This document shows, in pieces, positions 1-5,671 of a stretch of 24,514 nt of DNA. Source of the stretch: Nitrospirota bacterium (GTDB lineage Bacteria > Nitrospirota > Thermodesulfovibrionia > Thermodesulfovibrionales > JdFR-85). The stretch covers positions 1-24,514 of the forward strand of contig WFTX01000307.1 in assembly GCA_015485235.1 (NCBI GenBank). The letters run 5' to 3'. Positions within the stretch are counted from its first letter, which is position 1. The number at the start of each line of letters is the position of its first letter. A program made the translations under genes and the position numbers. The notes beneath the pieces are model-generated. The model saw only the letters and a list, made by a program, of their open reading frames with translations, made no database searches and was not told the DNA's origin.

Positions 1-98
1 TGATGTGAAAACTCTATACCCATGTGCCCCTTATGAATTAGTCCACACGAATCAGGAAGTGTTGGAAATTTCTGGGGGAACTCCTGGTTCCTTCTGGA

Positions 99-129
99 TT
101 GACCGGTCCTATTGCTCTCATGGTATATT
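99..129 (+). promoter_or_regulatory. Possible sigma70-type promoter for a leaderless transcript
   Basis: TTGACC at 99-104 and TATATT at 124-129 are separated by 19 nt. The -10 box ends only 6 nt before the ATG at 136, so the transcript would begin at or next to the start codon. The only purine-rich stretch (AAAGG, 131-135) abuts the ATG and is too close to serve as a Shine-Dalgarno site. The spacing is long and the match imperfect, so this is tentative. Confidence 0.3.
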
Positions 130-135
130 TAAAGG

Positions 136-537
136 ATGAAGAATATTCTTGTGATGGTCACGGCCTATTCCCATGACATAGCCACGGCCTTTCTTGCGGT
201 CAGCGGGTTCTCCCTGGTGATGCTCTATCATATGAGGCCTGGAGGTGCTTCATCCGATCTCATTACCTTCTATTCCGGTATATGCCGGAAGGTGACACGT
301 GCAGCAAAGCTTTCCCTGGCGTGGATACTGATTGCCGGTGTTCCCAGGACCATTTTCTACAAGGAATACGAATGGTCCGAGGCAGCAGGGAATCTCCAGA
401 TCGTGGCGATAGTCATCAAACACATTGTAATGTTTGTTCTGGTAGGGACAGGGCTTCTTTACTGGCATCGCCTGCCGGGGGTGCTCAATGAACTGAAGAA
501 GGGCCTGTCCGCGGAGATGAAGGGTGATGAAACCTGA
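136..537 (+). CDS. Small polytopic membrane protein of unknown function
   Basis: This 133-aa protein has about four hydrophobic stretches (roughly residues 13-31, 58-70, 85-104 and a weaker N-terminal one) and a charged C-terminal tail. Four histidines lie in or beside the hydrophobic segments: H13 (SHD), H32 (YHM), about H92 (IKHIV) and about H107 (WHRL). Such spacing would suit heme b or metal ligation, but that is inference; I do not recognise the family. The start lacks a well-spaced Shine-Dalgarno site and may be leaderless. ATG 154 is an in-frame alternative. It lies about 100 nt upstream of a second small membrane protein and the thioredoxin-like/DUF2318/ResB run, so it may belong to the same membrane redox or metal module. 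Confidence 0.7.
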   Translation: MKNILVMVTAYSHDIATAFLAVSGFSLVMLYHMRPGGASSDLITFYSGICRKVTRAAKLSLAWILIAGVPRTIFYKEYEWSEAAGNLQIVAIVIKHIVMFVLVGTGLLYWHRLPGVLNELKKGLSAEMKGDET

Positions 538-607
538 ACGTTCCGGAAATATACCGGGATGGATTAAAAGAGAGGCCGAGGCCGATGTCGCGGTCAAGTA
601 TCCCAAC

Positions 608-634
608 AACTTAGTAACCCAATAACCAAGGAGG
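608..634 (+). repeat. Leader repeat ending in a Shine-Dalgarno site (copy 1)
   Basis: AACTTAGTAACCCAATAACC (608-627) runs straight into AAGGAGG (628-634), the ribosome binding site of the gene at 640. A near-copy, AACTTAGTACCCAATATAC, lies at 5643-5661, also directly before the Shine-Dalgarno site of an unrelated gene (rmuC). Two copies in the same position relative to a start suggest a dispersed leader element rather than chance. Confidence 0.5.
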
Positions 635-639
635 TCAGA

Positions 640-828
640 ATGGCAAGAACCATAATTATTGGAGCGGTGATTGGTCTCGTCAGCGGTATCATATTCGGGA
701 TACTGTATTTCGGGGCAGGACAGATTACAACACCCATGGCCTACGTCCATGACGTCTCAGGCCTCGGGCTGGGAATAATGGTGGCCCTGATAGTAGGACT
801 GTACAGAAAGGCGTCTTTGAAGAAATGA
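640..828 (+). CDS. Small two-helix membrane protein of unknown function
   Basis: This 62-aa protein has two hydrophobic segments (about residues 5-26 and 42-55) joined by a short loop, and ends in a basic tail (RKASLKK). A strong Shine-Dalgarno site (AAGGAGG, 628-634) sits 5 nt before the ATG. Its stop overlaps the start of the thioredoxin-like lipoprotein gene as ATGA (825-828), so the two are probably translationally coupled. I do not recognise the family. Glycine-rich helices (GAVIGLVSGIIFG) would allow tight helix packing, as in a small subunit of a membrane complex, but this is inference. Confidence 0.7.
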   Translation: MARTIIIGAVIGLVSGIIFGILYFGAGQITTPMAYVHDVSGLGLGIMVALIVGLYRKASLKK

Positions 829-1379
829 ATCTGATAAGAAAGAAGGGACAGAACAGGAATGAGAGGCTGATTGATCCTGTTTCAAGAAGAGGGCTTTTGT
901 TCATCTGGTTGTTGCTTCCGGTGTTCCTTCTGTCGTTTTTGGTCTCAGGCTGTTCCGACAATTTTCCTCCCGAATTTCCGGTCCCTGACTTCAAACTTAA
1001 GAGCCCGAATACCGACTGGCAAGAGAGCCGGGAGACAATCAAGGGAAGCCCGGTGATAATGTACTGGTTCACAAGCTGGTGACTGCGGTGTATCGAGGAG
1101 ATCCCGCACGTGTTGCGGGCGGAGAAGAAATACGCCAAGGACGGTCTCCGGATACTCTGGATTGCCCATCAGGACAGGGTGGACAAACTCAATGCCTTTG
1201 CAAAGAAGAACGGTGTCCCCGATTACCTCTATGATCCCGATGACAGTCAGTCGGTAAAATTCGGGATGACCTATGGTGGAGGCATAATATTCATCAACAG
1301 GGAAGGAGTGGTAAAGAAGAGGATCCCCAAGGGGTTTTCCCCTCAGGAGCTTGAAGAGGAGATCAAACGGATCCTCTGA
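825..1379 (+). CDS. Thioredoxin/TlpA-like lipoprotein, probable selenoprotein (Sec-Leu-Arg-Cys active site)
   Basis: Read through the TGA at 1080-1082, the frame gives one 184-aa protein. Residues 23-42 are a hydrophobic signal and V40-S41-G42-C43 is a lipobox, so the protein should be a membrane-anchored lipoprotein. A TlpA/AhpC-TSA-type thioredoxin fold follows: a beta strand (VIMYWFTSW) leads into the active site and a second half contains the usual FINREG strand. The TGA encodes residue 86, exactly where the first active-site cysteine belongs, giving U86-L87-R88-C89. A single Cys codon change (TGT or TGC to TGA) would account for it. Codons downstream stay in frame to TGA 1377-1379. The usual cis-proline position before the FIN strand appears to be glycine (TYGGGIIF). 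The start overlaps the upstream stop (ATGA) and the next gene begins 1 nt after the stop. Alternatives are a nonsense pseudogene or a sequencing error, but the position of the TGA and the stem-loop after it favour selenocysteine. Confidence 0.8.
1087..1136 (+). promoter_or_regulatory. Candidate bacterial SECIS element
   Basis: An apical hairpin pairs CCCGCA (1103-1108) with TGCGGG (1114-1119) around the 5-nt loop CGUGU. The loop opens 26 nt after the UGA and has G in its second position followed by U. A lower helix pairs GGUGUAU (1087-1093) with AUACGCC (1130-1136), 7 bp including one G-U. Bacterial SECIS elements lie inside the coding region just downstream of the UGA, with a short stem and a G (often GU) early in the apical loop, where SelB binds. 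The distance and loop fit that description. The pairing was found by eye and not folded by program. Confidence 0.6.
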
Positions 1380-1380
1380 C

Positions 1381-2766
1381 ATGATGGAGACATTCCTCAA
1401 GGTCCTTCCCCAGTCAATACAGGCGGCATTTCTGGTCCTTGCATTCCTCCTCTATACGGAGTCTCAAAACAGGAGGCGTTGGAGCATTGCGCTTCTCTGC
1501 GGGGTGTTTTCAGCCTTTCTAACCGGTTTCTTCATGAGTTTTCTTCCCCTTCCGGGTGAGTTCATATCAAGCCATAAGGGATGGACTTTCTGGAGATACC
1601 TCTGGGAGATATCCCTGCTCTATGCAGGGATGTCCATGGCTTTACTGAAGGGGCCCCGCCGGCCTGGTCCCCGGTTCAGCGTGATGCTCTTTTTCATCGC
1701 CGGCTGGGGGATTTTCTTTTTTGACGCCCGTGATGCCGGGTTTCTGGTACACGATATCGGACTTATGAACGGCAGGACCCTCGCGGCGGTAACTGGGGGA
1801 GTGGCAGGAATACTGGCTGGATTCCTGCCACTGCTTCTGATATTCGTCCTGAAAAGAAAGGAGTCCTTCCGGAGTATCTTTACCCTCCATAACCTGCTCG
1901 TCTTTGGCGGTGCCTGGCTGGTCGCCTTCGGAGGGGTTGGCAGCCTTGAAGAGGGCAATCTCATGGCCTGGCTACAGCAGGGAATGGGAGCATTTCTCTC
2001 CGGGCTGATCAGCTATATTCAGGAAGTCCTGATCCTGAGTCCCCACCCCTTTCTAAGGGTTCCCTTTACGGGGGTTGCCGGGTTCCTCTCCGGCGAGAGG
2101 ATGGCGATGACCCTTGTTGTCATATTCATGTTTGCACCCGTACTGACAGTCCTTACCATTCTCTTCGCAAAACCCGATCCCCAGGTCCATCAGATAATGG
2201 TCCGGGCTGAAAGGAGGCTTCAGATAGCCTTTTTCAGAAAGGACCTTGTTGCCAAATCCATTCCTCTTCTCCTGTCCTTTTTCATACTTGTTGTTATGCT
2301 TCATGCCTCAAACATTTCCGTGAACCCCCTTTATGATCCTCCTCCAATGCCCGTCAGGGCCGAAGGTGATCCTCCTTCAATATCACTCCAACTTACGGAC
2401 CGGTTTGGTGACTTCACCGACGGGAGGCTGAGGAAGTATGTCTATTTCCGGGGAGACAGGGAGGTTGTCTTCCTTGCCATACTCAAACCGGACGGCTCAG
2501 TGGGAGTCGCCCTTGACCAGTGCGAAGTCTGCCGGCCAGCGGAGTGGAACAGGAATGCCCAGGGATATGCCCAGAGGGGCAGCCACCTTGTCTGCAAGTA
2601 CTGCATGACCCCCATAGCACTTGACACCATAAATAACCCCGGTGGCTGTAATCCCATACCAGTGCCCTTCAGCATGGAAGAGGACAGGATAGTGATAGAA
2701 CTCCAGGACCTCATAAGCACCTTTGATGCTGCAGAAAAAATGGAGAAGAAGGGGGCCCACTTATGA
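1381..2766 (+). CDS. Polytopic membrane protein with C-terminal DUF2318 (cysteine-rich, Fe-S-like) domain
   Basis: From ATG 1381 this is a 461-aa protein. About eight hydrophobic segments fill residues 10-310. A soluble C-terminal domain (about 330-440) follows, with the cysteine pattern C381-x2-C384, C405-x2-C408 and G-G-C423-N-P. That pattern (CxxC, then VCKYCxxPI, then GGCNPIP) is characteristic of DUF2318, and membrane proteins of this architecture form COG4393. DUF2318 proteins occur with Ftr1/P19 iron-uptake genes and with thioredoxin-like proteins, for example in Campylobacter, so a role in iron or thiol redox chemistry at the periplasmic face is plausible but unproven. I chose 1381 because it begins 1 nt after the stop of the thioredoxin-like gene and gives a normal hydrophobic N-terminus; the frame is open further upstream inside that gene. 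The stop overlaps the next start as ATGA. Confidence 0.85.
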   Translation: MMETFLKVLPQSIQAAFLVLAFLLYTESQNRRRWSIALLCGVFSAFLTGFFMSFLPLPGEFISSHKGWTFWRYLWEISLLYAGMSMALLKGPRRPGPRFSVMLFFIAGWGIFFFDARDAGFLVHDIGLMNGRTLAAVTGGVAGILAGFLPLLLIFVLKRKESFRSIFTLHNLLVFGGAWLVAFGGVGSLEEGNLMAWLQQGMGAFLSGLISYIQEVLILSPHPFLRVPFTGVAGFLSGERMAMTLVVIFMFAPVLTVLTILFAKPDPQVHQIMVRAERRLQIAFFRKDLVAKSIPLLLSFFILVVMLHASNISVNPLYDPPPMPVRAEGDPPSISLQLTDRFGDFTDGRLRKYVYFRGDREVVFLAILKPDGSVGVALDQCEVCRPAEWNRNAQGYAQRGSHLVCKYCMTPIALDTINNPGGCNPIPVPFSMEEDRIVIELQDLISTFDAAEKMEKKGAHL

Positions 2767-4055
2767 GGAGGTGCTTTGAAATTTTTTCCTCGTGGTGGCT
2801 TTCTGCCCTGCTGGCCGGAGGTTTTGCATCGGTCTTCATGGTAATGGATGATTTCCGGGCGTTCATGGACTATCTTCTCAGTAAACCCTTGGGGGTGCTG
2901 CTCTATCTTGTCCTGATACTTAACCTCTGCCTGATCTCCATCAGAATCGGGGTCCGTAACCTCCGGAAGGTCCTGCCGGAGAGGGAATCCCCTGAAGGAA
3001 TGACGGCATATTGCAATATTTCTTCTCCTCCATCACAGGATGCCATACTCAGGCTTGGAGAACGACTCGGGTTCAGGTCTTCCCCCCCCTCCGGCGACAC
3101 AGTGGTGCTGACAAGAGGCCGGTTTTCATTCCTGCCCGGTATGTTTCTCAGGATCGGGCTGGTGCTGGCCCTTGGAGGACTGATGGTGAGTTTTCACTAC
3201 AGAGAGGCCGGGGAGAGGACCCTCCACGAGGGCGACACATTTTCATTCAGAGGGATGAATGGGGTGGTTGGACGGATCAGACCGGATCTTCCGGCAGAGT
3301 TTCTTCAGATTGGAGGGAAGGGGGCCTTCAGGGTAGAAAGGGTTGCTCTTGAGTTGAGACTTGATGATAGGGGCATGGAAGCAGATAATGGGCTTCCTGC
3401 CTATGCCGAAGGAGGTTACTTCAGGGTCTCGGGCTTCGGGTTTTCCCATGAACTCATCATCAAGAAAGAGGGTGGTCTCAGGAAGAGGATGGTAGATGCC
3501 GCTGTCCTTCCGCCAGGGAAAACGGCAGTGATTCCCTTTACAGAAGAGGACATGTTGATTACTCTCAGCATGGAACCTCTCAAGAAGATCAAGAAAGGGC
3601 TTCTGACAGGGAATCTCTACAGGTTCGATGATATCCGGTACAGGATGGTTCTCCAGTCAGGACGGAAAAAGGATATAAAGCAGGTCCATATTGTCACGCC
3701 GGGGACTCCGGTGAATATTTCACCCTCATCTCTCTCTGCAGAGAGGGGAGATATGGAGATCATCCTTGGTCCACTGTCATACTTTGTCAGGCTCTCGATG
3801 GTTTATGATCCGGGAATCCCTCTGATCGTCAGCGGTTTACTCATGTTTCTGACAGGTCTGGCCTTGATGCCGGCAAGGTTCTTCTGGTATCTGCGGAGGC
3901 TTCTCTGGGTTAAGACAGGGAGTGGCTTGATGATAGGCTATGAATCAGAATTTTACAGGAAGTGGGCTATCCAGAAATTTCACAACATCAGGATCGACCT
4001 CTTTTCAGCCCCTGAACGTTCATCCTCTGAATCTTGCGACGGCAAAGCCGACTGA
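2763..4055 (+). CDS. ResB-like cytochrome c biogenesis protein
   Basis: This 430-aa protein has the ResB/Ccs1 layout: hydrophobic helices at about 13-29, 43-60 and 128-143, then a large soluble region (about 150-345), then a fourth helix (352-369) and a charged tail. ResB works with the CcsA/ResC heme channel to move heme and deliver reduced apocytochrome during System II cytochrome c maturation. The sequence is divergent, so the call rests mainly on topology plus weak similarity in the N-terminal half. No CcsA/ResC gene is visible in the window. It starts inside the stop of the DUF2318 gene (ATGA, 2763-2766) and is therefore part of the thioredoxin-like/DUF2318 run. Its last 36 nt overlap the 3' end of the convergent ResB-like gene. 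Confidence 0.65.
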   Translation: MRRCFEIFSSWWLSALLAGGFASVFMVMDDFRAFMDYLLSKPLGVLLYLVLILNLCLISIRIGVRNLRKVLPERESPEGMTAYCNISSPPSQDAILRLGERLGFRSSPPSGDTVVLTRGRFSFLPGMFLRIGLVLALGGLMVSFHYREAGERTLHEGDTFSFRGMNGVVGRIRPDLPAEFLQIGGKGAFRVERVALELRLDDRGMEADNGLPAYAEGGYFRVSGFGFSHELIIKKEGGLRKRMVDAAVLPPGKTAVIPFTEEDMLITLSMEPLKKIKKGLLTGNLYRFDDIRYRMVLQSGRKKDIKQVHIVTPGTPVNISPSSLSAERGDMEIILGPLSYFVRLSMVYDPGIPLIVSGLLMFLTGLALMPARFFWYLRRLLWVKTGSGLMIGYESEFYRKWAIQKFHNIRIDLFSAPERSSSESCDGKAD

Positions 4056-4736
4056 ACCGAAACAGAGTATGGTCCCGCCAAGGAGTGCCCAGGGTGCTCC
4101 GTTGTCAATGGTCACCCTGATAAGGGCGTTCATCTCGGGTTCCGTCGAAGCCGATCTGAAAAAGAAGCCGTATCTTCCCTTCCTTGCGGGCCGGACCGGT
4201 CTGAGAATGAATTCTTCCCGGGTATCTCCATCTTTGTACTCGATCTTCGTGATCCAGTCGGCGTCATAACCGAACCTGTCCTTTCTTACACTGACATCTT
4301 TAAGAGCCAGGGTTCCTCCGGCTGGGATTTCCTTCATCTCACCAGTCTGCAGAAGGATGTCTTCTCTCATGCCCGTGGATGCTGTAAGGAGATGACCGAG
4401 CATGATGAAAAGCACACCGAGGTGCATTACCTGGGGAGAGAGCTTCAGAAGCAGCATCCGCCGGGGGTATCTCTTCAGGAGGGCGTCAATGGTGCATACA
4501 ATTGTGCTCAGCGCAAAAAAGGCGAGGATTATGATCAGGGCATATATCCACCACGTGAGAGAAGGCTTTCCGTTCTCGGCAAGCCACCTGAAAAGAGGGG
4601 TATCGTCTATACCGGAGAAGAAGGCAAGGTTTGCCGGGATCTTCACCGATCCTATCAGGGCCGTAAGTATGAAGAGGAGGTAGAACAGTATTACGGTCTT
4701 TACTGAAAGGAGAAAGCGGTATACCCCCCTGAACAT
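4020..4736 (-). CDS. Short ResB-like membrane protein
   Basis: This 238-aa protein repeats the ResB topology in compact form: helices at about 12-30, 63-84 and 104-119, a periplasmic domain of roughly 95 residues, and a last helix at 215-234. The N-terminus (FRGVYRFLLSVKTVILFYLL) resembles the opening of ResB/CcsB proteins, and H105 and H115 lie at or near the third helix. A role in heme delivery or apocytochrome handling is likely by family. It follows the FKBP isomerase gene by 16 nt; AGAGGAG overlapping the upstream stop is a good Shine-Dalgarno site. The gene is convergent with the longer ResB-like gene and the two share 36 nt at their 3' ends. I see no terminator between them. Confidence 0.7.
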   Translation of the reverse strand: MFRGVYRFLLSVKTVILFYLLFILTALIGSVKIPANLAFFSGIDDTPLFRWLAENGKPSLTWWIYALIIILAFFALSTIVCTIDALLKRYPRRMLLLKLSPQVMHLGVLFIMLGHLLTASTGMREDILLQTGEMKEIPAGGTLALKDVSVRKDRFGYDADWITKIEYKDGDTREEFILRPVRPARKGRYGFFFRSASTEPEMNALIRVTIDNGAPWALLGGTILCFGSVGFAVARFRG

Positions 4737-4752
4737 CCTCTTTGGACTCCTC

Positions 4753-5187
4753 TCAGGCTGAGGCGATCTCGACGAGTTTGATTTCGAAGATTAGATCCTT
4801 CCCTGCAAGGGGATGGTTTGCGTCAAGCGTTACCGTGCCCTCAGAAACCTCTGTTATCAGGACATTCGTGAATGAGCCGTCCGGAGTCCTTACCTGAAGA
4901 GACATCCCCACCTCCGGGGAGATGTTCTCAGGGATCTGTGTCCTTTCTATTGTGGCAACCAGTTCCTTCCTGTGAGGGCCGTAGGCCTCATCAGAAGGGA
5001 TGTTTATGGTCTTGGTCTCACCTGTTTCCATGCCTATCACGGCGTTTTCAAAGCCGGGTATTACCATCCCCTCGCCCAGTGTGAATTCAAAGGGGTCGGA
5101 CTGGAGGGAGGAATCAAATACAGTTCCGTCTTCCAGAAACCCGCTATAGTGTACCTTTACCTTGTCTCCAACCTTTGCCTGTGCCAT
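4753..5187 (-). CDS. slyD: FKBP-type peptidyl-prolyl cis-trans isomerase, SlyD-like
   Basis: This 144-aa protein has the two-part SlyD design. FKBP strands at both ends (KVKVHYSGFLEDGTVFDSS near 8-27, GEGMVIPGFENAVIGMETGE near 38-57) flank an inserted IF (chaperone) domain of about 60 residues beginning at SDEAYGP. It catalyses proline isomerisation and binds unfolded chains; with no signal peptide it should be cytoplasmic. The histidine/cysteine-rich metal-binding tail of E. coli SlyD is absent, so a nickel role is not supported. AAAGGAG sits 6 nt before the ATG. It is first in a two-gene unit with the short ResB-like protein, a pairing that may link folding to cytochrome biogenesis. Confidence 0.9.
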   Translation of the reverse strand: MAQAKVGDKVKVHYSGFLEDGTVFDSSLQSDPFEFTLGEGMVIPGFENAVIGMETGETKTINIPSDEAYGPHRKELVATIERTQIPENISPEVGMSLQVRTPDGSFTNVLITEVSEGTVTLDANHPLAGKDLIFEIKLVEIASA

Positions 5188-5353
5188 ATCAAACTCCTTT
5201 AATGTAATTTCCTTTCACATTAACATAAACAAGTGCAATAAAACAAGCGGTTTAGGTTAGAATAAGCATCAGGGTGCTGGAAAAGCGAAGCGATTTTCAG
5301 CGGAGACTCGTTTCGAGGCAATGGCTTATAAACCGCTCCTCAGTAATGTAAGT

Positions 5354-5424
5354 CAGGGCAGGCGGAGCTCCCTCGAAACCGGATTTGATGCGATGTTGTT
5401 TTTATTTCACAGAAACCTGCCCTG
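5354..5424. repeat. 9-bp perfect inverted repeat, 53-nt spacer
   Basis: CAGGGCAGG (5354-5362) is the exact reverse complement of CCTGCCCTG (5416-5424). Together with the nearby hairpins it could close a folded noncoding RNA, or be a regulator site or decayed repeat. The sequence alone does not decide. Confidence 0.45.
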
Positions 5425-5610
5425 TTCAGTTACAATACAAACACCTATAAGTCATTGATAAGTAGTGCCGGTATCGCTGAAATACGGATTTCTCCTGAGT
5501 CCCGCCTGCCCGCAGGTTCCGGTTCAGGGCTTTGCTAAAGTAGGTATTGGTAATGACGGAGGACTGAAGACAGGGGAGCAAAGACTCAATAACAGTATTC
5601 ATGAGGTTGA

Positions 5611-5667
5611 GGCTTAGTAACCTGATAACCCGATAACTTAATAACTTAGTACCCAATATACGAGGAG
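5611..5667 (+). repeat. TAAC-periodic leader repeat before rmuC (copy 2)
   Basis: Between 5616 and 5656 the motif TAAC recurs at 7-8 nt intervals (GTAACC, GATAACCC, GATAACTT, ATAACTTAG). It ends in AACTTAGTACCCAATATAC (5643-5661), then the rmuC Shine-Dalgarno site GAGGAG (5662-5667). The last 20 nt match the leader of the gene at 640 with few differences. Confidence 0.5.
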
Positions 5668-5671
5668 CCTT

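Larger units (their letters stand above)
5188..5671. other. 484-nt divergent intergenic region with inverted repeats
   Basis: No convincing gene lies between slyD and rmuC. Visible structure includes a hairpin at 5276-5301 (GCUGGAAA paired with UUUUCAGC, one G-U, 10-nt loop), a small CTCG-TTT-CGAG hairpin at 5307-5317, the palindrome GGAGCTCC at 5364-5371, and CCTGC-CC-GCAGG at 5505-5516. A 9-bp inverted repeat spans 5354-5424. Just before rmuC is a TAAC-rich repeat (5611-5661). The region must hold the promoters for both flanking genes, but I could not pick a confident -35/-10 pair. Confidence 0.6.

Noticed and set aside
2..139. Open frame from the left edge ending in a TGA that overlaps the ATG at 136, which could be the tail of an upstream gene
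   Set aside because: Only 45 codons are visible, third positions are less G/C-rich than in neighbouring genes, no family is recognisable, and a promoter-like sequence lies inside it. Kept as a possibility only.
1110..1379. Separate 89-codon gene starting at GTG 1110
   Set aside because: No Shine-Dalgarno site, begins mid-helix of a thioredoxin fold and lies in the same frame as 825-1079; better explained by read-through of the TGA.
825..1379. Pseudogene with a nonsense mutation
   Set aside because: The stop falls exactly on the active-site cysteine, is TGA, is followed by a SECIS-like hairpin, and the rest of the frame and gene coupling are intact. It cannot be excluded without the genome's sel genes.
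5276..5301. Rho-independent terminator upstream of rmuC
   Set aside because: The U-rich part is inside the stem and no U run follows; it also lies between divergent genes, where no terminator is needed.
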